Source: Planctomycetota bacterium
GTDB taxonomy: Bacteria; Planctomycetota; UBA1135; JADKAF01
Direction: 5' to 3'
Length of the DNA stretch: 64,000 bases
Assembly (NCBI GenBank): GCA_016719295.1
Contig: JADKAF010000001.1
Span: 1,364,001-1,428,000 of the forward strand
Shown: positions 35,416 to 44,449 of the stretch, piece after piece
Position numbering within the stretch: the first letter of the stretch is position 1
Layout of the letters: each line of letters begins with the position of its first letter
Position numbers and translations under genes: made by a program
The notes under the pieces: model-generated
Told to the model about the DNA's origin: nothing
The model's database searches: none
What the model saw: only the letters and a program-made list of their open reading frames with translations

Positions 35416-37833
35416 ATGAGCTGTGACGAGACGCCCGCCCTCCTGCGCCTGCCGCCCGAGCGGATCCGTTGGCGCTGCCCCCGCGAATGGCTGCCGTTCT
35501 CCGATACGCGCGACCTGGCGCCCGAGCCAGGCATCGTGGGCCAGGACGAAGCCATCGAGGCGCTGCGCTACGGCCTCGAGATCGAAGGGCCGGGCCAGCA
35601 CGTCTTCGTGCGCGGGCTCGACAGCAGCGGCCGGCTGACCTTGGTGCAGAAGCTGCTGGAGGAGCTCGCGCCGCGCTGCCAGCTAACCTGCGACCGAGCT
35701 TATGTGCCGGACTTCGAAGCGCCGGACCGCCCGCGCTGGGTGGAGTTGCCGCGCGGCAGCGGCGCGCTCTTCGCGCGCGCGATGCGCGGCTTCGCACGGC
35801 GCGTGCGCCGCGACCTTCCGGACGTGCTGCGCGGCGAAGGACTCGCGGCCCAGACCGCGCGCTTCGAATCCGATTGGCAGCGCCGCGCTGGCGAGCTGGA
35901 GCGCAGCTTCCAAGCCCAGATCGCGCCGAGCGGCCTCGGGCTCGTGCGAGTCGAGCAAGAAGGCGGCGCGCAGCTCGCGATGGTGCCCCTTCACGAGGGC
36001 CAGCCGCTCGGACCCGACGAGATCGCGGCTCGCGAGCGCTCGGGCCCGCAGGGCGCCGCGGAGGTGCAGCGTTGGCAGGAGGCGTTGCTCGCGCAGCGCT
36101 CGCGCTTCCAGGAGTTCGTCCTCGACTTGCAGGAGCTGCACGAAGAGCGCACGGCCGCGCTGCAGGAGATGCGCGCGGAGGCCGCGCGCGCCGCGGTCGA
36201 GCGCTACGTCGAGCGCCTCCGCAAGCGCTTCCCCCACGAGAGCGTCCAGCGCTATCTCGACGGCGTCGTGCGCGACCTGCTGGAGAATCGCCTCGACGAA
36301 CTCGAGGGCGAGGAGGACTTCACCGAGGACTATCTTCCGAACCCGATCCAAGCGCGCGAGCGCGAGGCCGAGTGCCCGATCATCGTGGAGAGCATCCCCA
36401 ACGTGGCGAATCTCCTCGGTAGCGTCGAGATCGAGGCGCTCGCCGGCGGCGGCACGTACAGCGATCACCGCTCGATCCGCGGCGGCGCGCTGCTGCAGGC
36501 CGACGGAGGCTTCCTCATCTTGGAGGCGCGCGAGCTCCTGGCGGAGCCCGAGTCCTGGCGCGCGCTCGTGCGCGCGCTGCGGAGCGACCGCGTCGAGATC
36601 CTGCCGCGCGAAGGTCACGCGGGGCCGCTGCTGAAGCCCGAGCCCATCCCGATCCGGACGAAGGTGATCTTGATCGGCGACCCCGAGCTCTATCAGCTGC
36701 TGGATGCCGAGGACGCGTACTTCCCCTCCCTGTTCAAAGTGCTCGTCGACTTCGAAGGGCACATCGCTCGCGATGCACGCGGAGCGCGTCAGTACGCCGG
36801 CGTCATCGCGCGCTTCGCGAGCGAAGCTCGGCTCCCGGCGTTCACCTGGTGCGCGGTCGCACGCCTCGTCGAGCACGGCTCCAGCCTCGCCGCTTGCGAA
36901 GGGCTCTCCACCCGGCTCGGACGCATCGCGGATCTCGCGCGCGAGACGGCCTTCTGGGCGCGCCGCGAGGGAGCCGAGCGCTGCGAGCGCGAGCATGTGC
37001 GCACCGCTCTGCGCCAAGCGCGTCGGCGCGCCGACCTGCCCGCCCGGCGCTTTCGACGCATGGTGAAGGACGGCGTCGTCACGATCGAGGTTCGCGGTCG
37101 TCGCCAAGGGCAGATCAACGCCCTCGCGACGCTGAGCGCGGGCTCCTTGACCTACGGCATCCCAGCGCGCATCACTGCCAGCGTCGGCCCGGGAGAGCGC
37201 GGCGCCATCGACATCGAAGGCCTCTCGCAGCTCGGCGGCTCGATCCACACGAAGGGCTTCCACATCTTGCAGGGTCTGCTGCAGAACCTGCTGCGCGTGC
37301 ACCATCCGCTCGCGTTCACCGCTTCGCTGGCCTTCGAGCAGACCTACGGCGGGATCGACGGGGATTCCGCCTCGGCGGCCGAGATCTGCTGCTTGATCAG
37401 CGCGCTCGCCGAAGTCCCGCTGCGCCAGGATCTCGCGCTCACCGGCGCGATCGACCAGCACGGCCGCGTGCAAGCGATCGGCGCAGTCAACGAGAAGATC
37501 GAGGGCTTCTTCGATGTCTGCGCCGAGCTCGGCGCCACCGAGCCGGGGAGCCCGACCGAGGTGCGCGGCGTGGTCATTCCGGCCGCGAACGTCACCGAGC
37601 TCATGCTGCGCGAAGAGGTTGTCGACGCCTGCGTGCGAGGCGCCTTCGCGATCTATGCGGCGAGCGACGTGCGCCACGTCCTCGAGCTCTTCACCGGTCT
37701 GCCCTTCGGAGCCTGCGAGGCCACCGCGACCGCAGCGCCCGACAGCCTGCTCGAGCGCGCGCGCCGACGCGCCGAAGAGCTCTGGCGCGCGAGCCAGGGT
37801 ATCGAGTTGGACCGCTCACGCGGCCGCCCGTAG
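35416..37833 (+). CDS. Lon-family ATP-dependent protease, AAA_32 (LonC/YcbZ-like) type
   Basis: 805 residues from the ATG at 35416, with GAGG five bases upstream. The N-terminal part contains VGQDEAIEALRYGLEI and a P-loop of the family's degenerate form (VRGLDSSGRLTLV), then a coiled insert (about 230-300) and VILIGDPELYQLL. The C-terminal Lon protease domain has GDSASAA with Ser651 and the catalytic Lys694 in AVNEKIEGF, 43 residues apart as in Lon. It would be a cytoplasmic protease; the degenerate P-loop suggests weak or altered ATP use. Probably co-expressed with the FHA-VWA gene upstream (87-base gap) and the CHAD gene downstream (50-base gap). Confidence 0.92.
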   Translation: MSCDETPALLRLPPERIRWRCPREWLPFSDTRDLAPEPGIVGQDEAIEALRYGLEIEGPGQHVFVRGLDSSGRLTLVQKLLEELAPRCQLTCDRAYVPDFEAPDRPRWVELPRGSGALFARAMRGFARRVRRDLPDVLRGEGLAAQTARFESDWQRRAGELERSFQAQIAPSGLGLVRVEQEGGAQLAMVPLHEGQPLGPDEIAARERSGPQGAAEVQRWQEALLAQRSRFQEFVLDLQELHEERTAALQEMRAEAARAAVERYVERLRKRFPHESVQRYLDGVVRDLLENRLDELEGEEDFTEDYLPNPIQAREREAECPIIVESIPNVANLLGSVEIEALAGGGTYSDHRSIRGGALLQADGGFLILEARELLAEPESWRALVRALRSDRVEILPREGHAGPLLKPEPIPIRTKVILIGDPELYQLLDAEDAYFPSLFKVLVDFEGHIARDARGARQYAGVIARFASEARLPAFTWCAVARLVEHGSSLAACEGLSTRLGRIADLARETAFWARREGAERCEREHVRTALRQARRRADLPARRFRRMVKDGVVTIEVRGRRQGQINALATLSAGSLTYGIPARITASVGPGERGAIDIEGLSQLGGSIHTKGFHILQGLLQNLLRVHHPLAFTASLAFEQTYGGIDGDSASAAEICCLISALAEVPLRQDLALTGAIDQHGRVQAIGAVNEKIEGFFDVCAELGATEPGSPTEVRGVVIPAANVTELMLREEVVDACVRGAFAIYAASDVRHVLELFTGLPFGACEATATAAPDSLLERARRRAEELWRASQGIELDRSRGRP

Positions 37834-37883
37834 ATTCTCGCGGCGCCGCCAGCCGGCATTCGCGCCCCATCGCGACGGACCTC

Positions 37884-38876
37884 ATGCCTCAAACGCCCAC
37901 GAACACGAGCCCCACCTCCGCCAGCGCACCCGCCGAAGACTCCAAGGCGCGCAGCGCGTGGAGCGACCTGGCCCATCGGCGCCTCGCCGAGCACCTCGGA
38001 GGTCTCGAGCGCTGGCGACGCGCCGCCCTGGAGGACTTCGATCCGCACGCGGTGCTGAAGCTGCGCGCGCATGCGCGGCGCATCGAGCTCGCCGCGGCGA
38101 CCTTCGCTCCGGAGATCGAAGCGTCCACGTGTCGCACGGAGATCGAGGCACTGCGCGCGTTGGCGGAGGAGCTCTTGCGCACCACTACCGCGTTGCGCAT
38201 GCAGGACCTCGCGACCGACTACTTCCACTCCGTGTATCGCGGCCTCGGCGATTCGACCGCGGCGGAAGCAGCGGAGATCTACTCGGACTGGCTCTACGAG
38301 GAGTGCCGGGACGCCGTGATCGATGTGGCGGAGAAGGAGCTGCGCGCCCTCTCCATGCGCGCGGTCTCGCGCGCGAAGAAGGTGCTGCGCGAGCTGGCCA
38401 GCGCCGCCGTCGAGGTCCCGCCGCTGGAGGCGGCGATCGAGCGCGTGAGCGCCGCTGGGCGCCGCGCTTGGCTCGCGCTGCGGCCCCTCGTCGTGGATTT
38501 CGACCAGAGCGGGATCGCCGCTGCACGCGCCGAGCTTCGCTCGCTGCGCTACACGTGGAAGGCTCTGAAGCCCTGCTTCCCGGCCGAGTCCTACTCGCTG
38601 AATCACGACCATGCCCATCGCCTGCAGACCTTGCTCGGCCAGGCGGGTGACATCGAGCGCTGGGTGCTCGACGCCGAGGGCTTCGTCGAGCATCCCTCGG
38701 CGCGGAGGGCGGGCGTTCGTCCCCAGGACTGGGACCGTGTCCTGCGCTACGCCTGGGCGCAGCGCCTGAATCTCCTGCACCAGGTCGGCCGCCACGCGCT
38801 CGTGCGCCATTGGCTCTCGCGCGACGGAGCGTCGGCGGGACTGGTCCGCCCCTTGCGACCCGATCTGGCGCCCTAG
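37884..38876 (+). CDS. CHAD domain protein
   Basis: 330 residues. The conserved histidine/arginine helices of CHAD appear as LKLRAHARRIELAAATFAP (about 59-77) and a second copy RAELRSLRYTWKALKPCF, then HRLQTLLGQAGDIERWV. CHAD domains bind inorganic polyphosphate and locate to polyphosphate granules in some bacteria; here the domain stands alone with no triphosphate-tunnel partner. The N-terminal 25 residues are Thr/Ser/Pro-rich. It follows the Lon-like protease; Lon proteins of other bacteria are polyphosphate-regulated, so a link is conceivable. Confidence 0.8.
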   Translation: MPQTPTNTSPTSASAPAEDSKARSAWSDLAHRRLAEHLGGLERWRRAALEDFDPHAVLKLRAHARRIELAAATFAPEIEASTCRTEIEALRALAEELLRTTTALRMQDLATDYFHSVYRGLGDSTAAEAAEIYSDWLYEECRDAVIDVAEKELRALSMRAVSRAKKVLRELASAAVEVPPLEAAIERVSAAGRRAWLALRPLVVDFDQSGIAAARAELRSLRYTWKALKPCFPAESYSLNHDHAHRLQTLLGQAGDIERWVLDAEGFVEHPSARRAGVRPQDWDRVLRYAWAQRLNLLHQVGRHALVRHWLSRDGASAGLVRPLRPDLAP

Positions 38877-38885
38877 TCCACGGAT

Positions 38886-39075
38886 CAGCAGCCTGCGGAA
38901 GCAGTGCTTCGAAGCTGGAAACGATGCGTCGGGCGTCCCGCCGAGGCGCAGGAACCAGCGCTGCAGCCGGTGTCTCAGCGAGCTTCCGGAAACGCAGGCG
39001 GGGCGACCGAGGCAAGTTCTCGGGCCCGAATGAGGCGCGTCATCGGGCCCGAATGACGTCTTCGACAGGCTGCTG
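38886..39075. repeat. Dispersed intergenic repeat, copy B, with inverted ends
   Basis: The element is bounded by 16-base inverted ends: CAGCAGCCTGCGGAAG (38886-38901) and CTTCGACAGGCTGCTG (39060-39075), 14 of 16 complementary. The inside aligns with copy A near 21.6 kb (TCGGGCGTCCCGCCGAGGC, GGGGCGACCGAGGCAAG). It also has a 13-base direct repeat CGGGCCCGAATGA at 39021-39033 and 39044-39056, absent as a pair from copy A. It begins nine bases after the CHAD stop and fills most of the 332-base gap before the PilZ gene. No gene is seen in the rest of the gap. Confidence 0.75.
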
Positions 39076-39208
39076 GCAGCCAGGAAGGAAGTGCCCGGGG
39101 TTCGCACTTCGCCTCATCTTCGCGCCGCGGGATCGTCGATAGCTCCCGACCAGAGCGCTCCGGCGGAGGAGCGCATGGCTCCTCTGGTCGCACTGCTCCC
39201 ATCCGGTC

Positions 39209-39616
39209 ATGCAGAAGAAGGAACGCCGCCGGGCGCGTCGCGTCCGGCTCACCTTCCAGGACCCCGTGCCCTGCCAGGTGTATCGCCCCGATGATGACGA
39301 AGGCCTCGCCGGCGTCGTCGTCGACCTCAGCGAAGCCGGTGCCGGCATCAAGGTCGAGGAGTCGACGCGCGCTTGGCGCGAAGGCGAAGAGATCCTCCTC
39401 CGCGTGCGCCTGCCCGGAGTGCTCGGCCCCATTCGCTTGAGCGGTGAGATCCGTCACCATCGCTCGCTCGGCCCGGGCAGCGGCGCCTTTCTCGGCGTTC
39501 AGCTGATCGGGACCCAGTCGGCCTCTCACTACGCGCTGCAGGTCTCGAGGCTGAAGCGCTTCCTCAGCTCGCGCGCGCCGATCGAGGCTGGCGAGCTGGA
39601 GAGCCGGATCATCTGA
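39209..39616 (+). CDS. PilZ domain protein
   Basis: 135 residues. Cyclic-di-GMP-binding signature: an N-terminal arginine-rich motif ERRRARRVRL (5-14, fits RxxxR) and DLSEAG (39-44, fits D/NxSxxG), followed by the beta-barrel (EEILLRVRLPG, GEIRHHRSLGPGSGAFLGVQL). It should sense cyclic-di-GMP in the cytoplasm; output unknown. It overlaps the convergent gluQ gene by 8 bp. A second PilZ-like domain is at the C-terminus of the STAS protein at 50.3 kb. Confidence 0.88.
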   Translation: MQKKERRRARRVRLTFQDPVPCQVYRPDDDEGLAGVVVDLSEAGAGIKVEESTRAWREGEEILLRVRLPGVLGPIRLSGEIRHHRSLGPGSGAFLGVQLIGTQSASHYALQVSRLKRFLSSRAPIEAGELESRII

Positions 39617-40589
39617 ACCAGCGCTCGTGCTCGCGTTCGTCGAGCACGACGCGCTCCCGCGGCAGCGCCTCGAGGGAGAAGCGCGGCAGCAGCTCGCGAA
39701 GCGTCCGCTCGGAGCCGCGCGCGGACAGGCCGCAGCTCGAGCCGACCCATCCGATCAAGCGCTCGGGCGCGATGCCGGCCTCGCGATAGCGCGCGATCCG
39801 AGTATCGCCATGCCGCTTCGCCAGGCGCCGGCCGTCCGTGCCCACGACGAGCGGCACGTGCGCGAAGCGCGGCGGTCGCCAACCCAGAGCGCGATAGAGC
39901 AGGAGCTGACGCGCCGTCGACGTGAACAGATCGTCGCCGCGCAGCACTTCGTCGATCGCCATCGCGGCATCATCGACCACCACCGCGAGCTGATACGCGG
40001 CGTCACCGCGCCAGACCACGAAGTCGCCGACACCGGCCTGAACATCGTGGGCAGAGCTTCCGCGCACCAGGTCTTCCCAGTGCTGCTCCTCGTGCGGCGC
40101 TCGAAAGCGCCAAGCGATCTCGCGACCGCCTGCCGCCGCGCGAGCCGCGGCCTCATCCGCGAATCTCGCGCTGCAGCTTCCCGGATAGCGCGCGCCTTCG
40201 TCGGCGGGACCGTTGGGCGCCGAGAGCGCGGCTTCGATCTCGCGCCTCGAGCAGGTGCAGGGATACACGGCACCCGACTCGCGCAAGCGCTCGAGCGCCG
40301 CGGTGTAGAGCGGTCGGCGCTCGGTCTGCACATACGGACCGCGCGGTCCTCCGACATCGGGACCTTCCTCCCAATCGAAGCCGAGCCAGCGCAGGTCTGC
40401 GACGAGCTGCGCCGTGGCTTCGGGTTTCACACGCGGACCGTCGAGGTCCTCGATGCGGAGCACCACGCTGCCGCCGCGCGAGCGGATCGAGAGCCAAGCC
40501 AGCGCGAAGGTGCGCAGATTGCCGAGATGCAGAGCACCGGTCGGCGAGGGCGCGAGTCGGCCGCGCGGCGTCGCAGCAGGAGCGCTCAT
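39609..40589 (-). CDS. gluQ: Glutamyl-Q tRNA(Asp) synthetase
   Basis: 326 residues, lacking the anticodon-binding half of GluRS. RLAPSPTGALHLGNLRT (11-27) carries the HIGH-like motif and LAKRHGD stands in place of KMSKS. The zinc site typical of GluQ is complete: Cys111, Cys113 (PCTC), Tyr135 and Cys139 (YPGSC). It attaches glutamate to the queuosine base in tRNA-Asp. The ATG at 40589 is preferred over a longer frame to 40637 because the protein then starts just before the family core. Confidence 0.9.
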   Translation of the reverse strand: MSAPAATPRGRLAPSPTGALHLGNLRTFALAWLSIRSRGGSVVLRIEDLDGPRVKPEATAQLVADLRWLGFDWEEGPDVGGPRGPYVQTERRPLYTAALERLRESGAVYPCTCSRREIEAALSAPNGPADEGARYPGSCSARFADEAAARAAAGGREIAWRFRAPHEEQHWEDLVRGSSAHDVQAGVGDFVVWRGDAAYQLAVVVDDAAMAIDEVLRGDDLFTSTARQLLLYRALGWRPPRFAHVPLVVGTDGRRLAKRHGDTRIARYREAGIAPERLIGWVGSSCGLSARGSERTLRELLPRFSLEALPRERVVLDEREHERWFR

Positions 40590-40821
40590 CTCCGCATGCG
40601 CTCCCGCCAATGGAAAGCGACGCTCGCCCTCCCACATTCCTGCCCGCTGTTCGACGGGCCCGCCGCGACAACCCAGGTCGCTGCGAGATGGTTCCGTCGA
40701 GTTGATGTGGTCGGGTGAAGCGTCGCGTGGAGCTCACGCCGCTGCGAGTCCCTTCCCGCAACGCCGTATCGAGCTGCCATGGAGGAGGTGCGCGAGGAGT
40801 GCATCGCCGTTGCGCCGTGGC

Positions 40822-41841
40822 TCAGTTTTTTTCCTCGACGCTCGCAGCGCGCTCGCGCTCCTGCAGCGCGCGCGCGAGGAACGCCGAGCCGAACCACGCC
40901 GCGATCACGAGATAGATCCCGTACGACCAGAAACGCCAGAGCAAGATCAGCGACGCCGCGGCCTCGGCCGGCCAGGCGACGCCGGCGGCCACGGGCAATC
41001 CCGCTTCGAAGAGCCCGCTACCTCCCGGCGTCGGGAAGACGAACGCGACGACCTGGACGACGTGCTGCACGACGAGGAGCGCCGCCCACGAAACCTCCAG
41101 CCCCAGCGTCCACGCGGCGGTGGGCAACACCGCGTAGATGCCGAGCCATTCGAGCGCGGTGAGGAGGAGCATTCCGAGATGAAAGGATGGACGGGCGCGG
41201 CGAAGCTCGCCGATCGCCGCGGCGGCCCTCAAGAGCGGAGGGAGAGCGCGGCGGCGCAGGCGCGGCAGCGGGCCGAGCAGCATGCCGATCCAACGCACCG
41301 CGAGGCGCGGAGCGAAGACCAGGAGAGAGCCGAAGACCATGGCGCCGAAGCTCAGCAAGAGCGCCGTGAGCACGACGCCCAACGGCATCTCGCCTCCGAC
41401 CATCCGCACGTACGCCGGCAGCACCGCGGGAACCGTAGCGGCGAAGAGGATCGCGTCGAGCGCGGTCGTGTATGCCGCGACGGCCATCGCACGGGGTCCC
41501 GGCACACCGCGGCGCCAGAGATACCAGAGGTAGGCGGGGGAAGCGCCAGAAGCCGCGGGCGTCACCGCGGCTCCGCAGATGCCCGTGAGCTGGAGCTGAA
41601 AGCTGTCGCGGGCGGAGAACCAGGTCCCCCAGCGCCGCAGGAGCACGTGGAACTTGAGAGTGGCGGTCCCCCAGCGCAGGAGCACCGCGCCCAAGATTCC
41701 CAGGAGGCCGAGCCCGCTCGGGGCGAGGAGCCGCGCGAAGCCGCCGTCGTCGCCGTAGTGCAGAATGACGAAGACAGCGGCTCCCGCCGCGCAGACGAGC
41801 GGCAGGAGGAGCGGCTGGTTGGCCAGGCGCCTCGAGCTCAT
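40822..41841 (-). CDS. Lysylphosphatidylglycerol synthase TM-region / UPF0104-like membrane protein
   Basis: 339 residues from the ATG at 41841 (GAGG upstream). Eight or so transmembrane helices. Conserved features of the LPG-synthase membrane domain (AglD/MprF-N type) are visible: QLTGICGAAVTPAASGASPAYLWYL, where small residues line a flippase-like core, and FVFPTPGGSGLFEAG near the C-terminal part. It may flip or modify a lipid; no catalytic aminoacyl-transfer domain is attached. It is followed on the same strand by gluQ after 232 bases. Confidence 0.8.
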   Translation of the reverse strand: MSSRRLANQPLLLPLVCAAGAAVFVILHYGDDGGFARLLAPSGLGLLGILGAVLLRWGTATLKFHVLLRRWGTWFSARDSFQLQLTGICGAAVTPAASGASPAYLWYLWRRGVPGPRAMAVAAYTTALDAILFAATVPAVLPAYVRMVGGEMPLGVVLTALLLSFGAMVFGSLLVFAPRLAVRWIGMLLGPLPRLRRRALPPLLRAAAAIGELRRARPSFHLGMLLLTALEWLGIYAVLPTAAWTLGLEVSWAALLVVQHVVQVVAFVFPTPGGSGLFEAGLPVAAGVAWPAEAAASLILLWRFWSYGIYLVIAAWFGSAFLARALQERERAASVEEKN

Positions 41842-42096
41842 CCGAACCTCAGGGAATGCCTCGACCGTTTGGCGGCTCAGCACGCTCGCCGATCGGAGCT
41901 GGACAAAAAAAAAGCGGGGACCCGTCGTCGCCGACGATGGCTCGCGGTGTACAGGAGCGACGCCCCAGACTGCTCCGCGGCGATCGAACGACGTAGCCCC
42001 AAGCTACGAAATCCGAGCCTCGAAATCCTGACCGAGCTGCCTCCGCGATCCACACTCGGTCGATCCCAAGGAAACCCAACCGGGCTCGAAGCCAGG

Positions 42097-43260
42097 ATGA
42101 GCCAACAACTCCTCGATCGCTGCACCTCAGCCGAAGCGCTGGTGGCTGCCCGCATCCTCGAAGGCGCCGACGCGCGCAACGAGGCCGGGGAGCTCTTGCG
42201 CCTCGCCGCCATGGAACGCTCGGGGAGCGATCCGAGGACCCGCCGCGCCCGCTGGCTGAACGCGCTCTCGGTCGCGCTCAGCGGAGCGGCTCCCGCGCGG
42301 CTCGGCGACGAGCTGCGCTCGGCGCTCGAGAACGTGCGCGACGAGGCGCCGACCGAAGGGACCGCGCTGGAGGAGGCCCGCCGCCGCGCCTGCAACGTGC
42401 TCCAGGCCGAGGAAGCGCTCGACGACGCTAGCGCGGCGACAGAGCTCGGCGAGCTCGAGCGCAGCGAAGCCTCCCTCTCGTTCGCCCTGGCGGATGCCGC
42501 CGGCTGCGGGCCGCGCGAGGAAGCGCGCCGCAGCGAGCGCGCGGCCGAGATCCTCGCGCGCCGCCGCGAAGAGGCTCGCGTCGACAGCCTGCTGCGCAGC
42601 GCGCGCGAGCGCTGGATCGCCGCGGCGGAAGCCGGTCGAGCGCACGCCCTCTCGATCCGCCTGGGCGACCGGGCTTGGAAGCGCGGGGAGCTCGCGCTCG
42701 CGACGCGCGTCTTCGACGAAGCCCGCGCGCTCGCGCGCGCTGAGGAGCGCCCCTTGGACGAGCTCTCGGCGCTGCGCCGGCTTCTAGCGCTCGCCGCGCA
42801 GCGCCGAGATCCGCGCGCGATGCAGCGCCTCCGCGAGGAGATCGAGCAACGGCTCGCGGCGCTGCCCGCCGAACACCATCGCGAGCGCGCGATCTCGCAT
42901 TGGGTCACGCACTGCGTGCTGCGCCGCGTCGCGGATCGCGCGCTAGCCCTCCGCGCCTTGGCCTCCGCTCTCCGCGAGGCCGAGGCCGCGCGCGACATGC
43001 CTCTCGCGTGGCTCGCGGCGGCCCAGCTCGGCGAGCCGCTGCCCACCGAGCTCGTGCGTCGTCTGCAGCGCCCGCCGGTCGATGCGCCGCAGCTCTGCGA
43101 GCTCGCTTCGCGCTCGGCAGCCGAAGGCGCCGATCCGGACCTGCGGCGCGGGCTCTGGGAAGGCGCCTTGCGCCTGATCGACGCGCATCAGGACGGCGAT
43201 CCGGAGCTGCGCACGCGCTGCGAGCGCGCCATCGAAGAGCTCACGCCCTTCGTCTCCTGA
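42097..43260 (+). CDS. Unknown alpha-helical (TPR-like) protein
   Basis: 387 residues, starting MSQQLLDRCTSAEALVAA with AGG directly upstream. The composition is strongly Ala/Arg/Glu/Leu with regular helical periodicity; the segment ERWIAAAEAGRAHALSIRLGDRAWKRGELALATRVFDEARALA (about 170-212) has the look of tetratricopeptide repeats. No signal peptide or catalytic motif is seen. In this GC-rich sequence the frame is supported by steady codon bias but not by a family match. A scaffold role is only a guess. Confidence 0.6.
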   Translation: MSQQLLDRCTSAEALVAARILEGADARNEAGELLRLAAMERSGSDPRTRRARWLNALSVALSGAAPARLGDELRSALENVRDEAPTEGTALEEARRRACNVLQAEEALDDASAATELGELERSEASLSFALADAAGCGPREEARRSERAAEILARRREEARVDSLLRSARERWIAAAEAGRAHALSIRLGDRAWKRGELALATRVFDEARALARAEERPLDELSALRRLLALAAQRRDPRAMQRLREEIEQRLAALPAEHHRERAISHWVTHCVLRRVADRALALRALASALREAEAARDMPLAWLAAAQLGEPLPTELVRRLQRPPVDAPQLCELASRSAAEGADPDLRRGLWEGALRLIDAHQDGDPELRTRCERAIEELTPFVS

Positions 43261-43500
43261 GCGTCGCGAGAGCGGCTTCTCGCGCAGGATCTCTGCGGCG
43301 CGCTCCGAGGGTGCAGGCGACCAGCGTCGCAAGGCATGGCACCGCGATGGAGCACGCGAAATCAGCCGCGCTGCATCCTCTCCGGCGCGAGCGGCGAAAC
43401 CTTCCCCGTCTGCGAGATGCGCCGCTCCACCCGATCTAGCGCGCATCGGAACGCAACCTTCGCGCGATCTACCACGCGCCCGACGAGAGGAATCCATTTC

Positions 43501-44448
43501 ATGCTGACCATCTCCCTGCTCGCTCTCTGCTCGATCCTGCCCCAGGAACAGTGCCCGGCCGCGGCCCAGAAGGCCGTGCTCACGAAGCTCCCGACGACGA
43601 CCATCCACGCCGAGAAGGACATCGTCACCACCGCGGTCGAAGCCGGCTCGTTCCCGACGCTGGTCGCCGCGCTGAAGGCCGCCGATCTCGTGGGCGCGCT
43701 GCAGGCGAAAGGCCCCTTCACGGTCTTCGCTCCGACGGAAGAAGCCTTCGCCAAGCTGCCGAAGGGCACCGTCGAGAACCTGCTGAAGCCCGAGAACAAG
43801 GCGCAGCTCCAGGCGATCCTCAAGTACCACGTCGTCGCCGGTAAGGTCGACGCCGCCGCGGCGATGAAGGCCAGCTTTGCGCCGACGTTGCAGGGTCAGC
43901 GCGCGACGATCACCACGAAGGACGGCAAGGTGATGATCGATGGTGCCACTGTCGTGAAGGCCGACATCGCGTGCAGCAACGGCATCATCCACGTGATCGA
44001 CAACGTGATCCTTCCGACCACGAAGGACATCGTCGATGTCGCCGTCGGAGCGGGCTCGTTCCAGACCCTCGCCACCGCGCTCCAGGCCTCCGGCCTCGTG
44101 GAAGCGCTGAAGGGCGATGGTCCCTTCACCGTGTTCGCGCCGACGGACGCCGCGTTCGCGAAGCTGCCGAAGGGCACCGTCGAGAACTTGCTGAAGCCCG
44201 AGAACAAGGCGCAGCTCCAGGCCATCCTGAAGTACCACGTCGTCTCCGGCCTCATCTACTCCGACGCGGCTCTTGCGGCCGGCAAGGCCCAGACCCTGCA
44301 GGGTTCGAACGTCACGATCGCGGTGAAGAATGGCTCGGCGCTCGTGAACGACGCGAAGCTCATCAAGCTCGATGTGCAGGCCAAGAACGGCGTGATCCAC
44401 GTCATCGACACGGTCATCCTCCCGCCCGCCGCGGGCGACAAGCACTGA
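43501..44448 (+). CDS. Secreted protein with two fasciclin (FAS1) domains
   Basis: 315 residues from the ATG at 43501 (GAGAGG about ten bases upstream) with a short signal peptide (MLTISLLALCSILPQEQC; the cleavage site is unclear). Two FAS1 domains follow (about 42-178 and 178-310), each with the H1 motif GPFTVFAPT and a YHVV element. They share a near-identical block AFAKLPKGTVENLLKPENKA, also very similar in DNA (about 43711-43833 and 44119-44241), implying recent duplication or gene conversion. FAS1 domains mediate adhesion; an extracellular role is likely. It ends one base before the convergent BatA-like gene. Confidence 0.92.
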   Translation: MLTISLLALCSILPQEQCPAAAQKAVLTKLPTTTIHAEKDIVTTAVEAGSFPTLVAALKAADLVGALQAKGPFTVFAPTEEAFAKLPKGTVENLLKPENKAQLQAILKYHVVAGKVDAAAAMKASFAPTLQGQRATITTKDGKVMIDGATVVKADIACSNGIIHVIDNVILPTTKDIVDVAVGAGSFQTLATALQASGLVEALKGDGPFTVFAPTDAAFAKLPKGTVENLLKPENKAQLQAILKYHVVSGLIYSDAALAAGKAQTLQGSNVTIAVKNGSALVNDAKLIKLDVQAKNGVIHVIDTVILPPAAGDKH

Positions 44449-44449
44449 T

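Noticed and set aside
41905..41913. A nine-A run as a terminator or phase-variation tract
   Set aside because: It lies in an intergenic region, with only a weak five-base hairpin next to it and no minus-strand gene upstream to terminate.
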